DNA of 64,000 nucleotides from contig CANMLU010000018.1 of NCBI GenBank assembly GCA_947498815.1, positions 1 to 64,000 of the forward strand. The letters are read 5' to 3'. The notes under the pieces were generated by a model. That model saw only the letters and a list, made by a program, of their open reading frames with translations. It had not been told where the DNA came from and ran no database searches. The stretch comes from an uncultured Aquimarina sp. Its GTDB lineage: Bacteria; Bacteroidota; Bacteroidia; Flavobacteriales; Flavobacteriaceae. Within the stretch, counting starts at the first letter, position 1, and each line of letters starts with the position of its first letter. Below, piece after piece: positions 43,927 to 53,183 of this stretch. The translations under genes and the position numbers were made by a program.

Positions 43927-44563
43927 AATTTTACATAATGAAAGGACATTAGAAGAAGTGAAAAATTTTTCTAATTATTTTATTGGGCAATCCAATCTTA
44001 ATATAAGAAGTACTCCCAATGGAAGTGCTTTCTTAACTTCATTGCTGGTTGGGGCTGGTCTTGTTTCAACTTATGAGATTTCTGCAAAATCGTTTGAATT
44101 TGCCGAAACAACTAAGAATCATATTACTTCAACTCTTAAATATGGTAAAGAAGTTAATAATGACATGATTAGATATATTAATGACATTAATATCATTACT
44201 AGAAAAACTATAACAAAACACTCCCTTATCAAAAATATATTGTCTTTTAAATCATTAAAAGAGAGTTGGGATGGATATGGTTCTTTACCTTTAGAGATAG
44301 ATAGTGCTTCCAATGCTATTCGTTTAATGGATTTTGTAGGAGAGAACATTTTTTGCACAGTTAATGAGTTTTATCCAAATACAAATGGAACTATAACTTT
44401 TGAGTGGACAAATACGGAAAATGAAATTGTTTCAGTAGAAGTTGGTAACCATTCTTTTTCATACTTTGTCGAAATGGCTTCAATGGAAACGGTTTTTTTC
44501 AATAATAAAACAATAAATGCTAAAGAAGCCAAAATGCTTGCTAAATATATTCAAGCGATTTAA
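43913..44563 (+). CDS. Conserved hypothetical protein with a SWDGYGS motif
   Basis: This 216-residue soluble protein is of unknown function. Residues 110-200 contain SLKESWDGYGSLPLEIDSA, then TVNEFYPNTNGTITFEW and EIVSVEVGNHSFSYFVEM. The pattern W-D-G-Y-G ... P-N-x-x-G-x-I-x-x-E-W recurs in small proteins of accessory regions as far as I recall, but I know no assigned activity. A Gly/Ala-rich stretch (FLTSLLVGAGLVSTYEIS) near residue 45 is moderately hydrophobic. It overlaps the preceding gene by 14 bp and the next by 47 bp. Confidence 0.7.
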   Translation: MDKIEILHNERTLEEVKNFSNYFIGQSNLNIRSTPNGSAFLTSLLVGAGLVSTYEISAKSFEFAETTKNHITSTLKYGKEVNNDMIRYINDINIITRKTITKHSLIKNILSFKSLKESWDGYGSLPLEIDSASNAIRLMDFVGENIFCTVNEFYPNTNGTITFEWTNTENEIVSVEVGNHSFSYFVEMASMETVFFNNKTINAKEAKMLAKYIQAI

Positions 44564-45056
44564 AATTAGGAAAACTGTTAGTGCTGAAAAAAATTCTTTA
44601 CCGTTCAAAATTGATGGAGAAGAAAAAATCCTAAGAGCAGTTTATTCACCAATTAATCTTACAAGAAATAAAAAAAGATTAAATAATGGCTTTTATAAAC
44701 CTCAAGCAGGTAGTGATGAGATATCAGTGAATAGATTGGATTATACTACACCAACCTTCGTCAAAAAACTTGCTCTAATGTTTGAAAACACAGAATCTAG
44801 AAGAAATTATTTTGGTTTTTCATTGTTAAAAGCCTTCGAGATAAGAGAAATTGGTTTTGATGTGGTTTATACTCCTTTAAAAGAACCTGTAGAAAATCCA
44901 TTTCATTCTGATATCAAAATTGGTTATATGGTTGAACGAGGTGTTCAACTTCCTTCGGAAGTTAGTTATAAAATTAAAAAAATGACTGAAAAGTCTAGGC
45001 TTTATAAGGATTTGGATCCGAATTCGGAAGAATGGGTAGGAGATGAATTAATTTAA
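44517..45056 (+). CDS. Conserved hypothetical protein, third gene of the AT-rich cassette
   Basis: The 179-residue protein is unrecognised. Its body runs from KIDGEEKILRAVYSPINLT through GSDEISVNRLDYTTPTFVK and FGFSLLKAFEIREIGFDVVY to NPFHSDIKIGY. These are regularly spaced charged motifs (D-E-x-S-x-x-R; N-P-x-H-x-D-I) that look like a conserved catalytic or binding core. ATG 44517 overlaps the previous gene by 47 bp; TTG 44538 is an alternative. It ends 22 bp from a convergent conserved gene. No signal or membrane segment is seen. Confidence 0.65.
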   Translation: MLKKPKCLLNIFKRFKIRKTVSAEKNSLPFKIDGEEKILRAVYSPINLTRNKKRLNNGFYKPQAGSDEISVNRLDYTTPTFVKKLALMFENTESRRNYFGFSLLKAFEIREIGFDVVYTPLKEPVENPFHSDIKIGYMVERGVQLPSEVSYKIKKMTEKSRLYKDLDPNSEEWVGDELI

Positions 45057-45078
45057 TACGGTTTGTAAAAAAATAAAC

Positions 45079-45891
45079 TTAATTAAGATCCCTCAAAAAT
45101 GGATACCTCAAGATATCCTGAACTTTTTGGGAATCTATAACCTTCCCCTTAGAAGCAGTCCCAAAATCATAATCTGGTTTGGGTAATCCCATCTGCTTAC
45201 AAACTTCAGAATAATATACTGCTTTTTCAGGATGATCGGGATAGGAAGCATTAAATACCTGATCCCAATTTTCAGTTTTGATTATTTTTAGAATCAGGCC
45301 AATACAATCCTCCAGGTGAATTAGGTTTACTGGTGCTTTTGGATTTTTGATATTATTTCTGCGAGATAGCATGTTTGCAGGATGTCTTTTTGGCCCGAAC
45401 AACCCGGCAAAACGAAGTATGGTAGTTTTGAATTTTTTATGGTTTTGCAGTAACTGTTCTACTTCAATAAGCTGTTTTCCGGCATTAGAAGTGGCATTTG
45501 GTGCTGTTTCTTCAGAAATCAAAGGAAAACCCTCTAGATCTGCAAAAACGGACGTAGAACTCACAAAAAGGACGCTTTTGATCGTTGATTTCTCAATATA
45601 TGGAATAAGAGCTCTAATTTTGGCAACAAAATCAATCTTTGGATTGCGTCTTAACCCAGGAGGAATGTTTATAATCAATATTTTACTGTCCTCCAAAAAA
45701 GAAACGATAGTTCCCGTTGGGCCTTGTTCTGTAAGAGAAATATGAAAGGCTTTAAGCCCTTCTTTTCCTAATGTTTCTAATTTATTTTCTGAGGTGGTAG
45801 ATCCCTTGACGATATAACCCCCGTCAATAAGACTTTTTGCCAAAGGTAATCCTAACCATCCCGTGCCCAGAATACTAATTTGCTTACTCAT
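45079..45891 (-). CDS. NAD-dependent epimerase/dehydratase-like protein (YeeZ type)
   Basis: The 270-residue Rossmann-fold protein opens with ISILGTGWLGLPLAKSLIDGGY, a GxGxxG dinucleotide site. It continues VKGSTTSENKLETLG, SVLFVSSTSVFADLEG, TILRFAGLFGPKRHP and PVNLIHLEDCIGLI. It is an extended/atypical SDR of the YeeZ group; the classical YxxxK is not evident (NAGKQLIEVEQLL in that place). Substrate unknown. It lies 3 bp downstream of the M28 peptidase gene and is probably in one operon with it. Confidence 0.85.
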   Translation of the reverse strand: MSKQISILGTGWLGLPLAKSLIDGGYIVKGSTTSENKLETLGKEGLKAFHISLTEQGPTGTIVSFLEDSKILIINIPPGLRRNPKIDFVAKIRALIPYIEKSTIKSVLFVSSTSVFADLEGFPLISEETAPNATSNAGKQLIEVEQLLQNHKKFKTTILRFAGLFGPKRHPANMLSRRNNIKNPKAPVNLIHLEDCIGLILKIIKTENWDQVFNASYPDHPEKAVYYSEVCKQMGLPKPDYDFGTASKGKVIDSQKVQDILRYPFLRDLN

Positions 45892-45894
45892 TAC

Positions 45895-48273
45895 TTATTT
45901 TATTGCTGCTGCTACATTCGAAACATCCGTAGTATCAACTTGTTTTTCTTGATATTCATCGATGGCAAAGCTTTTCTTAATAACAATAGCATCATTTACT
46001 ATAAATGGTTTTGGCATCATGTTTTCACTTCTCTCGGGAATAGAAAAAAGTTCATTATCCAATAAATCATAAGAAGATTCGTAGACCACAAATCCAGGTA
46101 AAGAGTCCTTGTGAAATTGAAGTTTTAGCTCCAATGGCGTATTCTTACTTACATAATACGTAAGCAAATGTTGTTTCCATCTTTTAGTAAACACATTATA
46201 GGTTTTACCATCAGAATATTCAAAATCCAAAGCTGTTTCTCCATTTACCCCCAAAGCGTCAAAGTTGAATATCTTATTGGTATATACATCGATTCTTTCA
46301 ATATCTCGTTGTGGGGCAATACATAGGTCAAAATACCTTTGACTGCCTATAATCGTATCCCTGCTAATATCAAATCTTGGTTGTCGTATGTTTTTAATTG
46401 GTGCTTGATTGGCATAAGCAAAGGATCTGCCATATTTGCTTTGTAATGCATTTGCATTGTAAGTTTCTGCTATATTTTCTTCGGGCTTAATATAATTTTG
46501 TGACCATGAGTCCAATGTCTTATCATACGAGGCCCATACAGCCTTATTTTGATCTGCATCCAGAATATATACCAGGCTGTTAGGTTTTTGTCTTTCTTCT
46601 GTAAAATCAGACTTAACATGTGCAGTGATTAAGAGTACCAAAGTTACCACGATAGCAATGTTGCCAAGCAAGCTTTTTCTTTTGTAAAAACCTACTACCG
46701 GGAGTAAAACTCCAAATAATAAAACAGTCATTACAGCCGAAACAAAAAGAATATTAAGGCCCAGCGCAACAGGAAACATTGAGATTAACGGCGACACCAT
46801 AAAAATTGAAGGTAATGCCAATAAAAGCATTAATAAGGGATTTGGATTTTTTTGACGTATAAGTACAAATAAAGAAAGGGTCCCAAATAGCGCGACTAAT
46901 ACAAAATAGCTAGCGCCTTTAAGATGTAATGACGCCATGGCAGAAAGTACTAGCCATATAAATAATGGCGCAATCATCAAATTTGGTAAGTTTTCACTTT
47001 TACTAAACTTTGCATATACCTTGAAACAAATTGCGATAGATAAGGCTACAAAAACAGTTATATAAAGATATCCATTATACGTAAAGCCATGTTGAATTTC
47101 TTTATAGTGAGCATAGATAATCTTCAATAACTCCCAAAGGCCAAAAGTAAGTATCCCAGCCAGGCACATAGCAAGAAGAAATACTCCAAACCCCTTGAAA
47201 ACCTCTTTAAAATCTATTCTGTAAGCAAATTTACCGTACAAAATAGCACCAATAAATAATATAATCGAAATAATCAATAGGGCATATATCCATCCAAAGG
47301 GATATTTGATAAGCGAGACAATCGGTGTATTAAAATAGATATAATCGCGATCAGATTTTAGGTTATTTATATCAACTTTAGAGAAATAGGAGAGTAGCGG
47401 CATGATATAATTTCCTTGATGCTGCAATGTGTTTTTATCCAAATTTTGCCATGTATCATTGGCAGTGTGATAGTCAAAATGATCATCGATAAAAGCAAAA
47501 TTAAACCCTTCGATATCTCCTTGTTCTCTTAAAACGGTAAGATCAGTATCATTTGGAAGCATTTTATAGATGCTATAAGCCAAGGAATTGGTAACTGGAT
47601 ATTGTACCCCGGCTTTCGAGAATTCCTCAATCATTTTTCCATTCTTGCCATTGGTTTCAACGAGCATGTATGAATCTCCACCACTTCCTCTGGCTTCAAA
47701 ATTAAGAGCTAAACCAACATTTTTTGCCCATGGGTGTTTCTTCACAAAAAGATCGGCTCCATTTAATCCAAGTTCTTCTCCATCGGTGATACAAATAATA
47801 ACATCGTTTTTTGGTGTCTTGTTTGTGGCCAAATAAGCTCTTACACCTTCCAAAATAGTGGCAACGCCACTACCGGCATCACTCGCGCCATAAGAAGAAT
47901 GTTGAGAACTATCATAGTGAGACATCAAAACCAGCGATTTTCCGGTACCGCTACCCTTTATTCTTGCAATGATGTTTTGTGGGAAACTACAATTACCCGA
48001 TTTACCTATCGAATATCCTTCTTGTATTTCGGGCTTAAGCCCTAATTTTTGTAATTCGTCTATAATGTATGCTTGTACTTCTTGATGAGCAGAGCTCCCT
48101 AAATAATGAGGTTTTTCTGATATGTTTTTGACATGTTCTAAAGCTCGGAGTGTTGAGAACTCTTGCTTGGGAGTATCGTGATCACTAATGCGATGAGATT
48201 TACTACTGTAAAAAGTGTAGAATAAAGATAGGAGTATGAGAAGGAACGTAAGTAATGAGGGAAACTTTCGCAT
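45895..48273 (-). CDS. M28 family zinc aminopeptidase with multi-pass membrane region
   Basis: The 792-residue protein has an N-terminal signal/anchor (LTFLLILLSLFYTFY). Residues about 45-300 form an M28 peptidase with metal ligands in LMSHYDSS, ASDAGSG, TDGEELGLNGA, NFEARGSGG and DYHTANDTW. Roughly eight hydrophobic segments (about 310-570) follow, then a soluble C-terminal domain. This layout resembles the ER peptidase ERMP1/FXNA and many Bacteroidota homologues. It should cleave peptides at the periplasmic face. Confidence 0.9.
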   Translation of the reverse strand: MRKFPSLLTFLLILLSLFYTFYSSKSHRISDHDTPKQEFSTLRALEHVKNISEKPHYLGSSAHQEVQAYIIDELQKLGLKPEIQEGYSIGKSGNCSFPQNIIARIKGSGTGKSLVLMSHYDSSQHSSYGASDAGSGVATILEGVRAYLATNKTPKNDVIICITDGEELGLNGADLFVKKHPWAKNVGLALNFEARGSGGDSYMLVETNGKNGKMIEEFSKAGVQYPVTNSLAYSIYKMLPNDTDLTVLREQGDIEGFNFAFIDDHFDYHTANDTWQNLDKNTLQHQGNYIMPLLSYFSKVDINNLKSDRDYIYFNTPIVSLIKYPFGWIYALLIISIILFIGAILYGKFAYRIDFKEVFKGFGVFLLAMCLAGILTFGLWELLKIIYAHYKEIQHGFTYNGYLYITVFVALSIAICFKVYAKFSKSENLPNLMIAPLFIWLVLSAMASLHLKGASYFVLVALFGTLSLFVLIRQKNPNPLLMLLLALPSIFMVSPLISMFPVALGLNILFVSAVMTVLLFGVLLPVVGFYKRKSLLGNIAIVVTLVLLITAHVKSDFTEERQKPNSLVYILDADQNKAVWASYDKTLDSWSQNYIKPEENIAETYNANALQSKYGRSFAYANQAPIKNIRQPRFDISRDTIIGSQRYFDLCIAPQRDIERIDVYTNKIFNFDALGVNGETALDFEYSDGKTYNVFTKRWKQHLLTYYVSKNTPLELKLQFHKDSLPGFVVYESSYDLLDNELFSIPERSENMMPKPFIVNDAIVIKKSFAIDEYQEKQVDTTDVSNVAAAIK

Positions 48274-48497
48274 GGATTTATATTGGTTTAGGCTAAAGGT
48301 AAGAAATAAGCCACAATTATTATACTGATACTAAGCAAAATGAAAATCTAGCCGTGGGCTTTAAGAATTCTTATAATTGAAAAGAGATAATTATGAGTAT
48401 CGTAAAAATGAGCTGTTAAGCATATCAAAGTCCATGATCTGTTTGAATAAGTTGTTGAAAATCATTATATTTAAGAATCACTAAATCACTAGACATT

Positions 48498-48968
48498 ATG
48501 GGAATAATAAGTTTTCAGGGGGCACGGTCTAAAACCAAGAAGCAAGATGATACCCCTATTAAAGTTTCGGATTACATGACAAGGAATTTGATTACGTTTA
48601 ATCCAAATCAATCTGTTATGGAGGTGATCGAAACTTTGGTGAAGCATAAAATATCGGGTGGTCCGGTAGTGGATGATAATAATCAATTACTAGGCATAAT
48701 TTCTGAAGGAGATTGTATAAAACAGTTAAACGAAAGTCGTTATTATAATATGCCTATCGATGATGCACGGGTGGAGAAGTTCATGGTTAAAAATGTAGAA
48801 ACCATTGATGGGAATCTTAATATTTTTGATGCGGCAAATAAGTTTTTACAAACCAAAAGAAGACGTTTTCCAATAATTGAAGATGGAAAATTAGTAGGAC
48901 AGATTAGTCAAAAGGATGTAATGAAAGCTGCACTGAAGTTAAATAGTCAACATTGGCGCGATCTATAA
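48498..48968 (+). CDS. CBS-domain pair protein
   Basis: The 156-residue protein consists of two CBS motifs: VSDYMTRNLITFNPNQSV ... GGPVVDDNNQLLGIISEGD and VEKFMVKNVETIDGNLN ... RRFPIIEDGKLVGQISQKD. Such pairs bind adenine nucleotides and regulate partner proteins. No enzymatic domain is attached. It stands alone, convergent with the GIDE-like gene 5 bp away. Confidence 0.92.
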   Translation: MGIISFQGARSKTKKQDDTPIKVSDYMTRNLITFNPNQSVMEVIETLVKHKISGGPVVDDNNQLLGIISEGDCIKQLNESRYYNMPIDDARVEKFMVKNVETIDGNLNIFDAANKFLQTKRRRFPIIEDGKLVGQISQKDVMKAALKLNSQHWRDL

Positions 48969-48973
48969 TTTTT

Positions 48974-49657
48974 TTATTCTGATCCTAAAGTCTTGGGATC
49001 ATCTGTTATTAAAAGTTTGTTTGCCTTATCCCCAGATATAAATAAGTTTTGAGAAGAGTAGCGGTCAAATTTATGATCAGACTCCTTCCAGTTACCTGTA
49101 CCCAAAACTGCAATATTTTCTCCTATTTCGATTATACCTTCTTGATAACGCATCGTTTTGTTAAAACCAAAATGACCAGTGCTCTTTTTGCCGTATGACT
49201 GCAAATAATCTTCCAAAAATTCGGAAGGATCATTCCAGGTACCCGATCGATGTTTTATATCCTTAACCAAATAGACCATTTTATTTTGTAAGCCTGTATT
49301 TGCATTTACGATTGCTTTTTCTCCAGATGATTCAATAATAAAGTTTGTAGATTTGGTTTCTTCAATGATAGTGTGCCAGGACTTACTTTTTCTACCTTTT
49401 CGTTCTTCCTCTACTTTAATATGATAATACACACAACTTCTTTTTCCAATCGAGGAAATAAGTGGTTTGTCTATCGCTTGGGCTTTTCCTATAATTTTTA
49501 CATATTCATTTTCTTTAACCAATGCAATCCTTTTGGATGAAGTTTTTTTAAGCTTGCGGATAATAACGTTTCTTTTGCTATTGTAAATAACCAAAAAAAT
49601 GACTGTACTTATGACTACAAGAAAAAGAATAACGTAGATAATAATAAAATTGGTCAT
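48974..49657 (-). CDS. Membrane protein with GIDE-like domain
   Basis: The 227-residue protein has one N-terminal transmembrane helix (IIIYVILFLVVISTVIFLVIY). A soluble region contains VKIIGKAQAIDKPLISSIGKRSCVYYHIKVEEE..., resembling the GIDE domain of E3 ligase MUL1/MAPL (P-x-S-x-x-G-x-x-C-V-Y-Y). No RING is present. Bacterial GIDE-domain proteins are uncharacterised envelope proteins. The gene upstream, on the same strand, encodes a small Zn-ribbon protein 34 bp away. Confidence 0.65.
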   Translation of the reverse strand: MTNFIIIYVILFLVVISTVIFLVIYNSKRNVIIRKLKKTSSKRIALVKENEYVKIIGKAQAIDKPLISSIGKRSCVYYHIKVEEERKGRKSKSWHTIIEETKSTNFIIESSGEKAIVNANTGLQNKMVYLVKDIKHRSGTWNDPSEFLEDYLQSYGKKSTGHFGFNKTMRYQEGIIEIGENIAVLGTGNWKESDHKFDRYSSQNLFISGDKANKLLITDDPKTLGSE

Positions 49658-49691
49658 TGAAGTTTCTGATAAGGTAATTGGACTTTTTTAA

Positions 49692-50042
49692 TTAACTATT
49701 CCTTTTCACCAAGGCATAGAATTCATTTTCGAGAGGTAGATACCCTTGATCGTATACAAAGTAATAGGTGTTCCCGGTCTTAGTGACATATATACTAGTG
49801 AAATGCTGAAAGTCAAAACCCTTTGCAATTAGTTTTGTCCTGGTCGTTTTGGTTTTATCTCTTGGGTTTAATTCTCCCAGAATGCGGTAGTTTTTACGTA
49901 ATCGATTGTTAATATTGCGTACCAGATTTTTACTGTCTTTATTGAGTTGATTGTTAAATGCGTTACGACAATAATCGCTACAAAACTTCTTATCGGCACG
50001 GCCAATAATCTTATCTCCGCAAACTGGACATTCTTTTTGCAT
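49692..50042 (-). CDS. Small Zn-ribbon protein (DUF2116-like)
   Basis: The 116-residue protein begins with a zinc-binding ribbon ECPVCGDKIIGRADKKFCSDYCRNAF (C-x2-C ... C-x3-C). A basic helix KNLVRNINNRLRKNYRILGEL follows, then a C-terminal half ending YFVYDQGYLPLENEFYALVKR. Similar short proteins are widespread in Flavobacteriaceae with no known role; nucleic-acid binding is plausible. Confidence 0.8.
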   Translation of the reverse strand: MQKECPVCGDKIIGRADKKFCSDYCRNAFNNQLNKDSKNLVRNINNRLRKNYRILGELNPRDKTKTTRTKLIAKGFDFQHFTSIYVTKTGNTYYFVYDQGYLPLENEFYALVKRNS

Positions 50043-50061
50043 TACAAATAAAATTTAAAAT

Positions 50062-50082
50062 CGAATATACAATAAATATTCG
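50062..50082 (-). terminator. Weak hairpin downstream of the deacetylase gene
   Basis: CGAATAT (50062-50068) pairs with ATATTCG (50076-50082) across 7 nt. On the minus strand it is followed by T-rich DNA. It may end the metG-deacetylase transcript ahead of the Zn-ribbon gene. Confidence 0.4.
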
Positions 50083-50106
50083 TTTACAAATGACTAACTC
50101 CGAAGC

Positions 50107-51009
50107 TTAAAAGAAAATATCTTGTGCTAGTCTGAACGTATTGGCATGTGCCTCGATAATAATTTTAATATCAGGAGAATATCCACCGCCCATAGAGCAC
50201 ATGACAGGAAGATTGTGATCTTTACAGGTTTGAAGCACATAGCGATCTCTTTCTTCGCAACCGGCTATACTACACCCTAATTTTCCGAGTTTATCGGTAG
50301 CCAAAATATCTACACCACATAAATAATAGATAAAATTGGGTTTTTGCTCTTGGATAAGTTTGGGAAGGGTATTTTTTAATAATGTGAGGTATGTTTTATC
50401 ATCCGCATAATCCGGAAGCTCTAGATCGAGATCTGACGTTTCTTTTCTAAAAGGATAGTTATTGGCTCCATGCATTGAAAAAGTAAAAACTGAAGCATCA
50501 TTTTTAAAGATCTCGGCGGTCCCATTACCCTGGTGAACATCCAGATCTATAATAAGGATCTTTTTTGCCTTTCCTTTTTGTAACAGATATCGAGCTCCGA
50601 TAGCTTGATCATTGAGTAAACAAAACGCTTCGCCATGATTGGTATACGCATGATGTGTACCGCCTGCGATATTCATGGCAATGCCATGCTCTAGCGCATA
50701 ATCTGAAGCTTTTATAGTGCCATCTGCAATAATTACCTCACGATCTACAAGTTCTTTTGATAAGGGAAAGCCTATTTTACGAACCTCTTTGGGATCTAAG
50801 GATAATGAGATAAGGTTTTCAAAGTATTCTTGGGTATGAACGGCCAAAATAGGTGCTGATCCTGGGATCTCTGGCTCGAAAAAATTATTTTCTATACAAG
50901 TACCTTCATGCATCAATTGTTCGGGTAACAATTCATATTTGACCATCGGAAATCGATGCCCTTTGGGTAAAGGGTGCGTATAGATAGGATGATATGCTAT
51001 TTTGAGCAT
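50107..51009 (-). CDS. Histone deacetylase-family amidohydrolase
   Basis: The 300-residue arginase/deacetylase-fold protein has MNIAGGTHHAYTNHGEAFC (active-site His pair), ILIIDLDVHQGNGTAEIF (zinc ligands Asp and His), FSMHGANNYPF and YLCGVDILATDKLGKLG. Bacterial class I-like members act on acetylated amines or acetoin-related substrates; the substrate here is unknown. The start at 51009 lies 5 bp after the metG stop, so the two genes are cotranscribed. Confidence 0.9.
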   Translation of the reverse strand: MLKIAYHPIYTHPLPKGHRFPMVKYELLPEQLMHEGTCIENNFFEPEIPGSAPILAVHTQEYFENLISLSLDPKEVRKIGFPLSKELVDREVIIADGTIKASDYALEHGIAMNIAGGTHHAYTNHGEAFCLLNDQAIGARYLLQKGKAKKILIIDLDVHQGNGTAEIFKNDASVFTFSMHGANNYPFRKETSDLDLELPDYADDKTYLTLLKNTLPKLIQEQKPNFIYYLCGVDILATDKLGKLGCSIAGCEERDRYVLQTCKDHNLPVMCSMGGGYSPDIKIIIEAHANTFRLAQDIFF

Positions 51010-51014
51010 TACAA

Positions 51015-53081
51015 TTAACTTACGATAGCTCCTGGATTTACTCCATCCTCATCAGGATTTAAAAATACCAATTTACCCTCTTGAGTTTCGGTCATAAGGA
51101 TCATACCTTCGCTTTCTACCCCGCGTAGTTTTCTTGGAGCCAGATTTACCAATACCGTTACTTTTTTGCCTACAACTTCTTCTGGTGTGAAATGCTCTGC
51201 GATTCCTGAAACGATCGTTCTGGTGTCAATCCCTGTATTTACCTTAAGAACAAGCAGTTTTTTCGTCTTGGGCATTTTTTCAGCTTCTATAATGGTACCC
51301 ACTCGGATATCTAGTTTTGTGAAATCTTCAAAAGTTGCAGTGTCTTTTTGTGGTTCTACGATTTTGTTTTCAGCTTCGTTGGCCTTTTTGGTTGCTTCCA
51401 ATTTGTCTAATTGTTTTTGGATTTCGGCATCTTCGACTTTAGAAAATAACAATTCTCCTTTTTCGATTTGATGACCCGCGGGAAGAAGTACTTCTTTTTT
51501 GGAAATATCATTCCATGTGGATTCCGCTTCAAGTGCGGAATGACAAAGGATTGATTTCAATTTCGTTGAAGTAAATGGTAAAAACGGTTCAGACAGTGTT
51601 GCTAAAGCAGATGCGATTTGTAAGGCGACATACATTACAGTATTAGTGCGCTCTTCGTCTGTTTTAATGGTTTTCCAGGGTTCTTCATCCGCAAGATATT
51701 TATTTCCTAATCGGGCAACATTCATTAATTCCTGACTCGCTTCTCTAAAACGATAACGCTCAATAGAACTTGAAATCACAGCTGGGTATGCTTTTAATTC
51801 TGCCAAGGTTTGCGTATCGATCTCTGATAATGCCCCTGGTGTTGGAACAATACCATTGTAATATTTATTGGTCAATACAACCACTCGATTGATAAAGTTT
51901 CCGAAAATGGCAACCAATTCGTTGTTATTACGAGCCTGATAATCTTTCCACGTAAAATCATTATCCTTGCTTTCTGGAGCATTGGCTGTAAGTACATATC
52001 GCAATACATCTTGCTTGTTTGGGAACTCTTCTAGGTATTCATGTAGCCATACAGCCCAGTTTTTTGAGGTAGAAAGTTTATTACCTTCCAGGTTTAAAAA
52101 CTCATTGGCTGGTACATTCTCTGGAAGTATATAACTTCCTTCTGCCTTGAGCATACTTGGAAATATAATACAGTGAAAAACGATATTGTCTTTACCAATA
52201 AAGTGAACCAGTTTTGTATCCTTATCTTTCCAGTAGGGCTCCCATTCTTTTCCTTCTCGCGCAGCCCACTCTTTGGTAGATGAAATATACCCAATAGGAG
52301 CATCAAACCACACATATAATACTTTTCCTTCGGCACCTTCAACAGGAACGGGGATTCCCCAATCCAAATCTCGTGTTACGGCACGTGGACGTAATCCATC
52401 ATCTACCCAGGATTTGATTTGCCCATATACATTGGTTTTCCAGTCTTTTTTATGCCCAACTAATACCCATTCTCGTAAAAAATCTTCATATTGATCTAAT
52501 GGCAAAAACCAATGTTTGGTTTGCTTAAGAATAGGCTTAGCTCCAGAAATTGTAGATTTTGGATTAATAAGATCAGTTGCATTAAGTGAACTTCCGCAAT
52601 TTTCGCACTGATCTCCATAAGCTTCTTCATTACCACATTTTGGGCAAGTTCCGGTTACGAATCGATCTGCAAGAAACTGATCTGCTTCGGGATCATATAA
52701 TTGTTCGGATGTTTCTTCAATAAACTTGCCATCATCATACATTTTTTTAAAAAACTCTGAAGCGGTCTCATGATGGATAGGGGCAGAGGTCCTGGAGTAA
52801 TTATCAAAAGAGATTCCAAAATCTTTAAATGACTGTTTTATAATGCCGTGATATTTGTCGATAATAACTTGTGGAGAAACACCTTCTTTTTTGGCACGCA
52901 TTGGGATCGCAGCTCCATGCTCATCACTACCACAAATAAAAGCAACATCATTACCTATGATTCTTAGATAACGTGAGTAAATATCTGCAGGCACATAAAC
53001 TCCGGCTAGGTGGCCTATATGTATTGGACCATTGGTATATGGTAAGGCTGCTGTAATTGTGTATCTTCCCTCTGTGCTCAT
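51015..53081 (-). CDS. metG: Methionyl-tRNA synthetase, with C-terminal tRNA-binding domain
   Basis: The 688-residue class I synthetase has [14 protein letters not shown] (HIGH motif), a zinc knuckle [18 protein letters not shown], and the KMSKS-equivalent KLSTSKN. The anticodon domain follows, and a C-terminal EMAP/Trbp111-like domain starts at [18 protein letters not shown]. Between anticodon and C-terminal domains the stretch [11 protein letters not shown] is encoded by a palindromic repeat inserted in frame (51521-51541). Confidence 0.97.
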   Translation of the reverse strand: MSTEGRYTITAALPYTNGPIHIGHLAGVYVPADIYSRYLRIIGNDVAFICGSDEHGAAIPMRAKKEGVSPQVIIDKYHGIIKQSFKDFGISFDNYSRTSAPIHHETASEFFKKMYDDGKFIEETSEQLYDPEADQFLADRFVTGTCPKCGNEEAYGDQCENCGSSLNATDLINPKSTISGAKPILKQTKHWFLPLDQYEDFLREWVLVGHKKDWKTNVYGQIKSWVDDGLRPRAVTRDLDWGIPVPVEGAEGKVLYVWFDAPIGYISSTKEWAAREGKEWEPYWKDKDTKLVHFIGKDNIVFHCIIFPSMLKAEGSYILPENVPANEFLNLEGNKLSTSKNWAVWLHEYLEEFPNKQDVLRYVLTANAPESKDNDFTWKDYQARNNNELVAIFGNFINRVVVLTNKYYNGIVPTPGALSEIDTQTLAELKAYPAVISSSIERYRFREASQELMNVARLGNKYLADEEPWKTIKTDEERTNTVMYVALQIASALATLSEPFLPFTSTKLKSILCHSALEAESTWNDISKKEVLLPAGHQIEKGELLFSKVEDAEIQKQLDKLEATKKANEAENKIVEPQKDTATFEDFTKLDIRVGTIIEAEKMPKTKKLLVLKVNTGIDTRTIVSGIAEHFTPEEVVGKKVTVLVNLAPRKLRGVESEGMILMTETQEGKLVFLNPDEDGVNPGAIVS
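51513..51545. repeat. Palindromic repeat inserted in frame within metG
   Basis: The core ATTCCGCTTCAAGTGCGGAA plus a final T (51521-51541) has 7-bp perfect arms ATTCCGC/GCGGAAT and an outer GTCATTCC/GGAATGA-like extension. On the metG strand it reads TGTCATTCCGCACTTGAAGC and encodes CHSALEAES. It resembles dispersed GTCATTCC..GGAAT repeats found between genes in many bacteria. Confidence 0.65.
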
Positions 53082-53112
53082 AATGCTAAAAAATAAGGCA
53101 CAAAGGTAATAA

Positions 53113-53173
53113 AACAGCTACAAAAGATAACCACTGTATCCTTCAATTATTTTGAATGGATACAGTAGCTGTT
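53113..53173 (-). terminator. Nested hairpin after the DUF1501 gene
   Basis: Inner arms ACTGTATCCTTCAA and TTGAATGGATACAGT (53133-53166) pair with a one-base bulge. Outer arms AACAGCT (53113-53119) and AGCTGTT (53167-53173) also pair. It lies 10 bp beyond the stop of the minus-strand DUF1501 gene and upstream of metG. Confidence 0.75.
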
Positions 53174-53183
53174 TTTATTGTTT

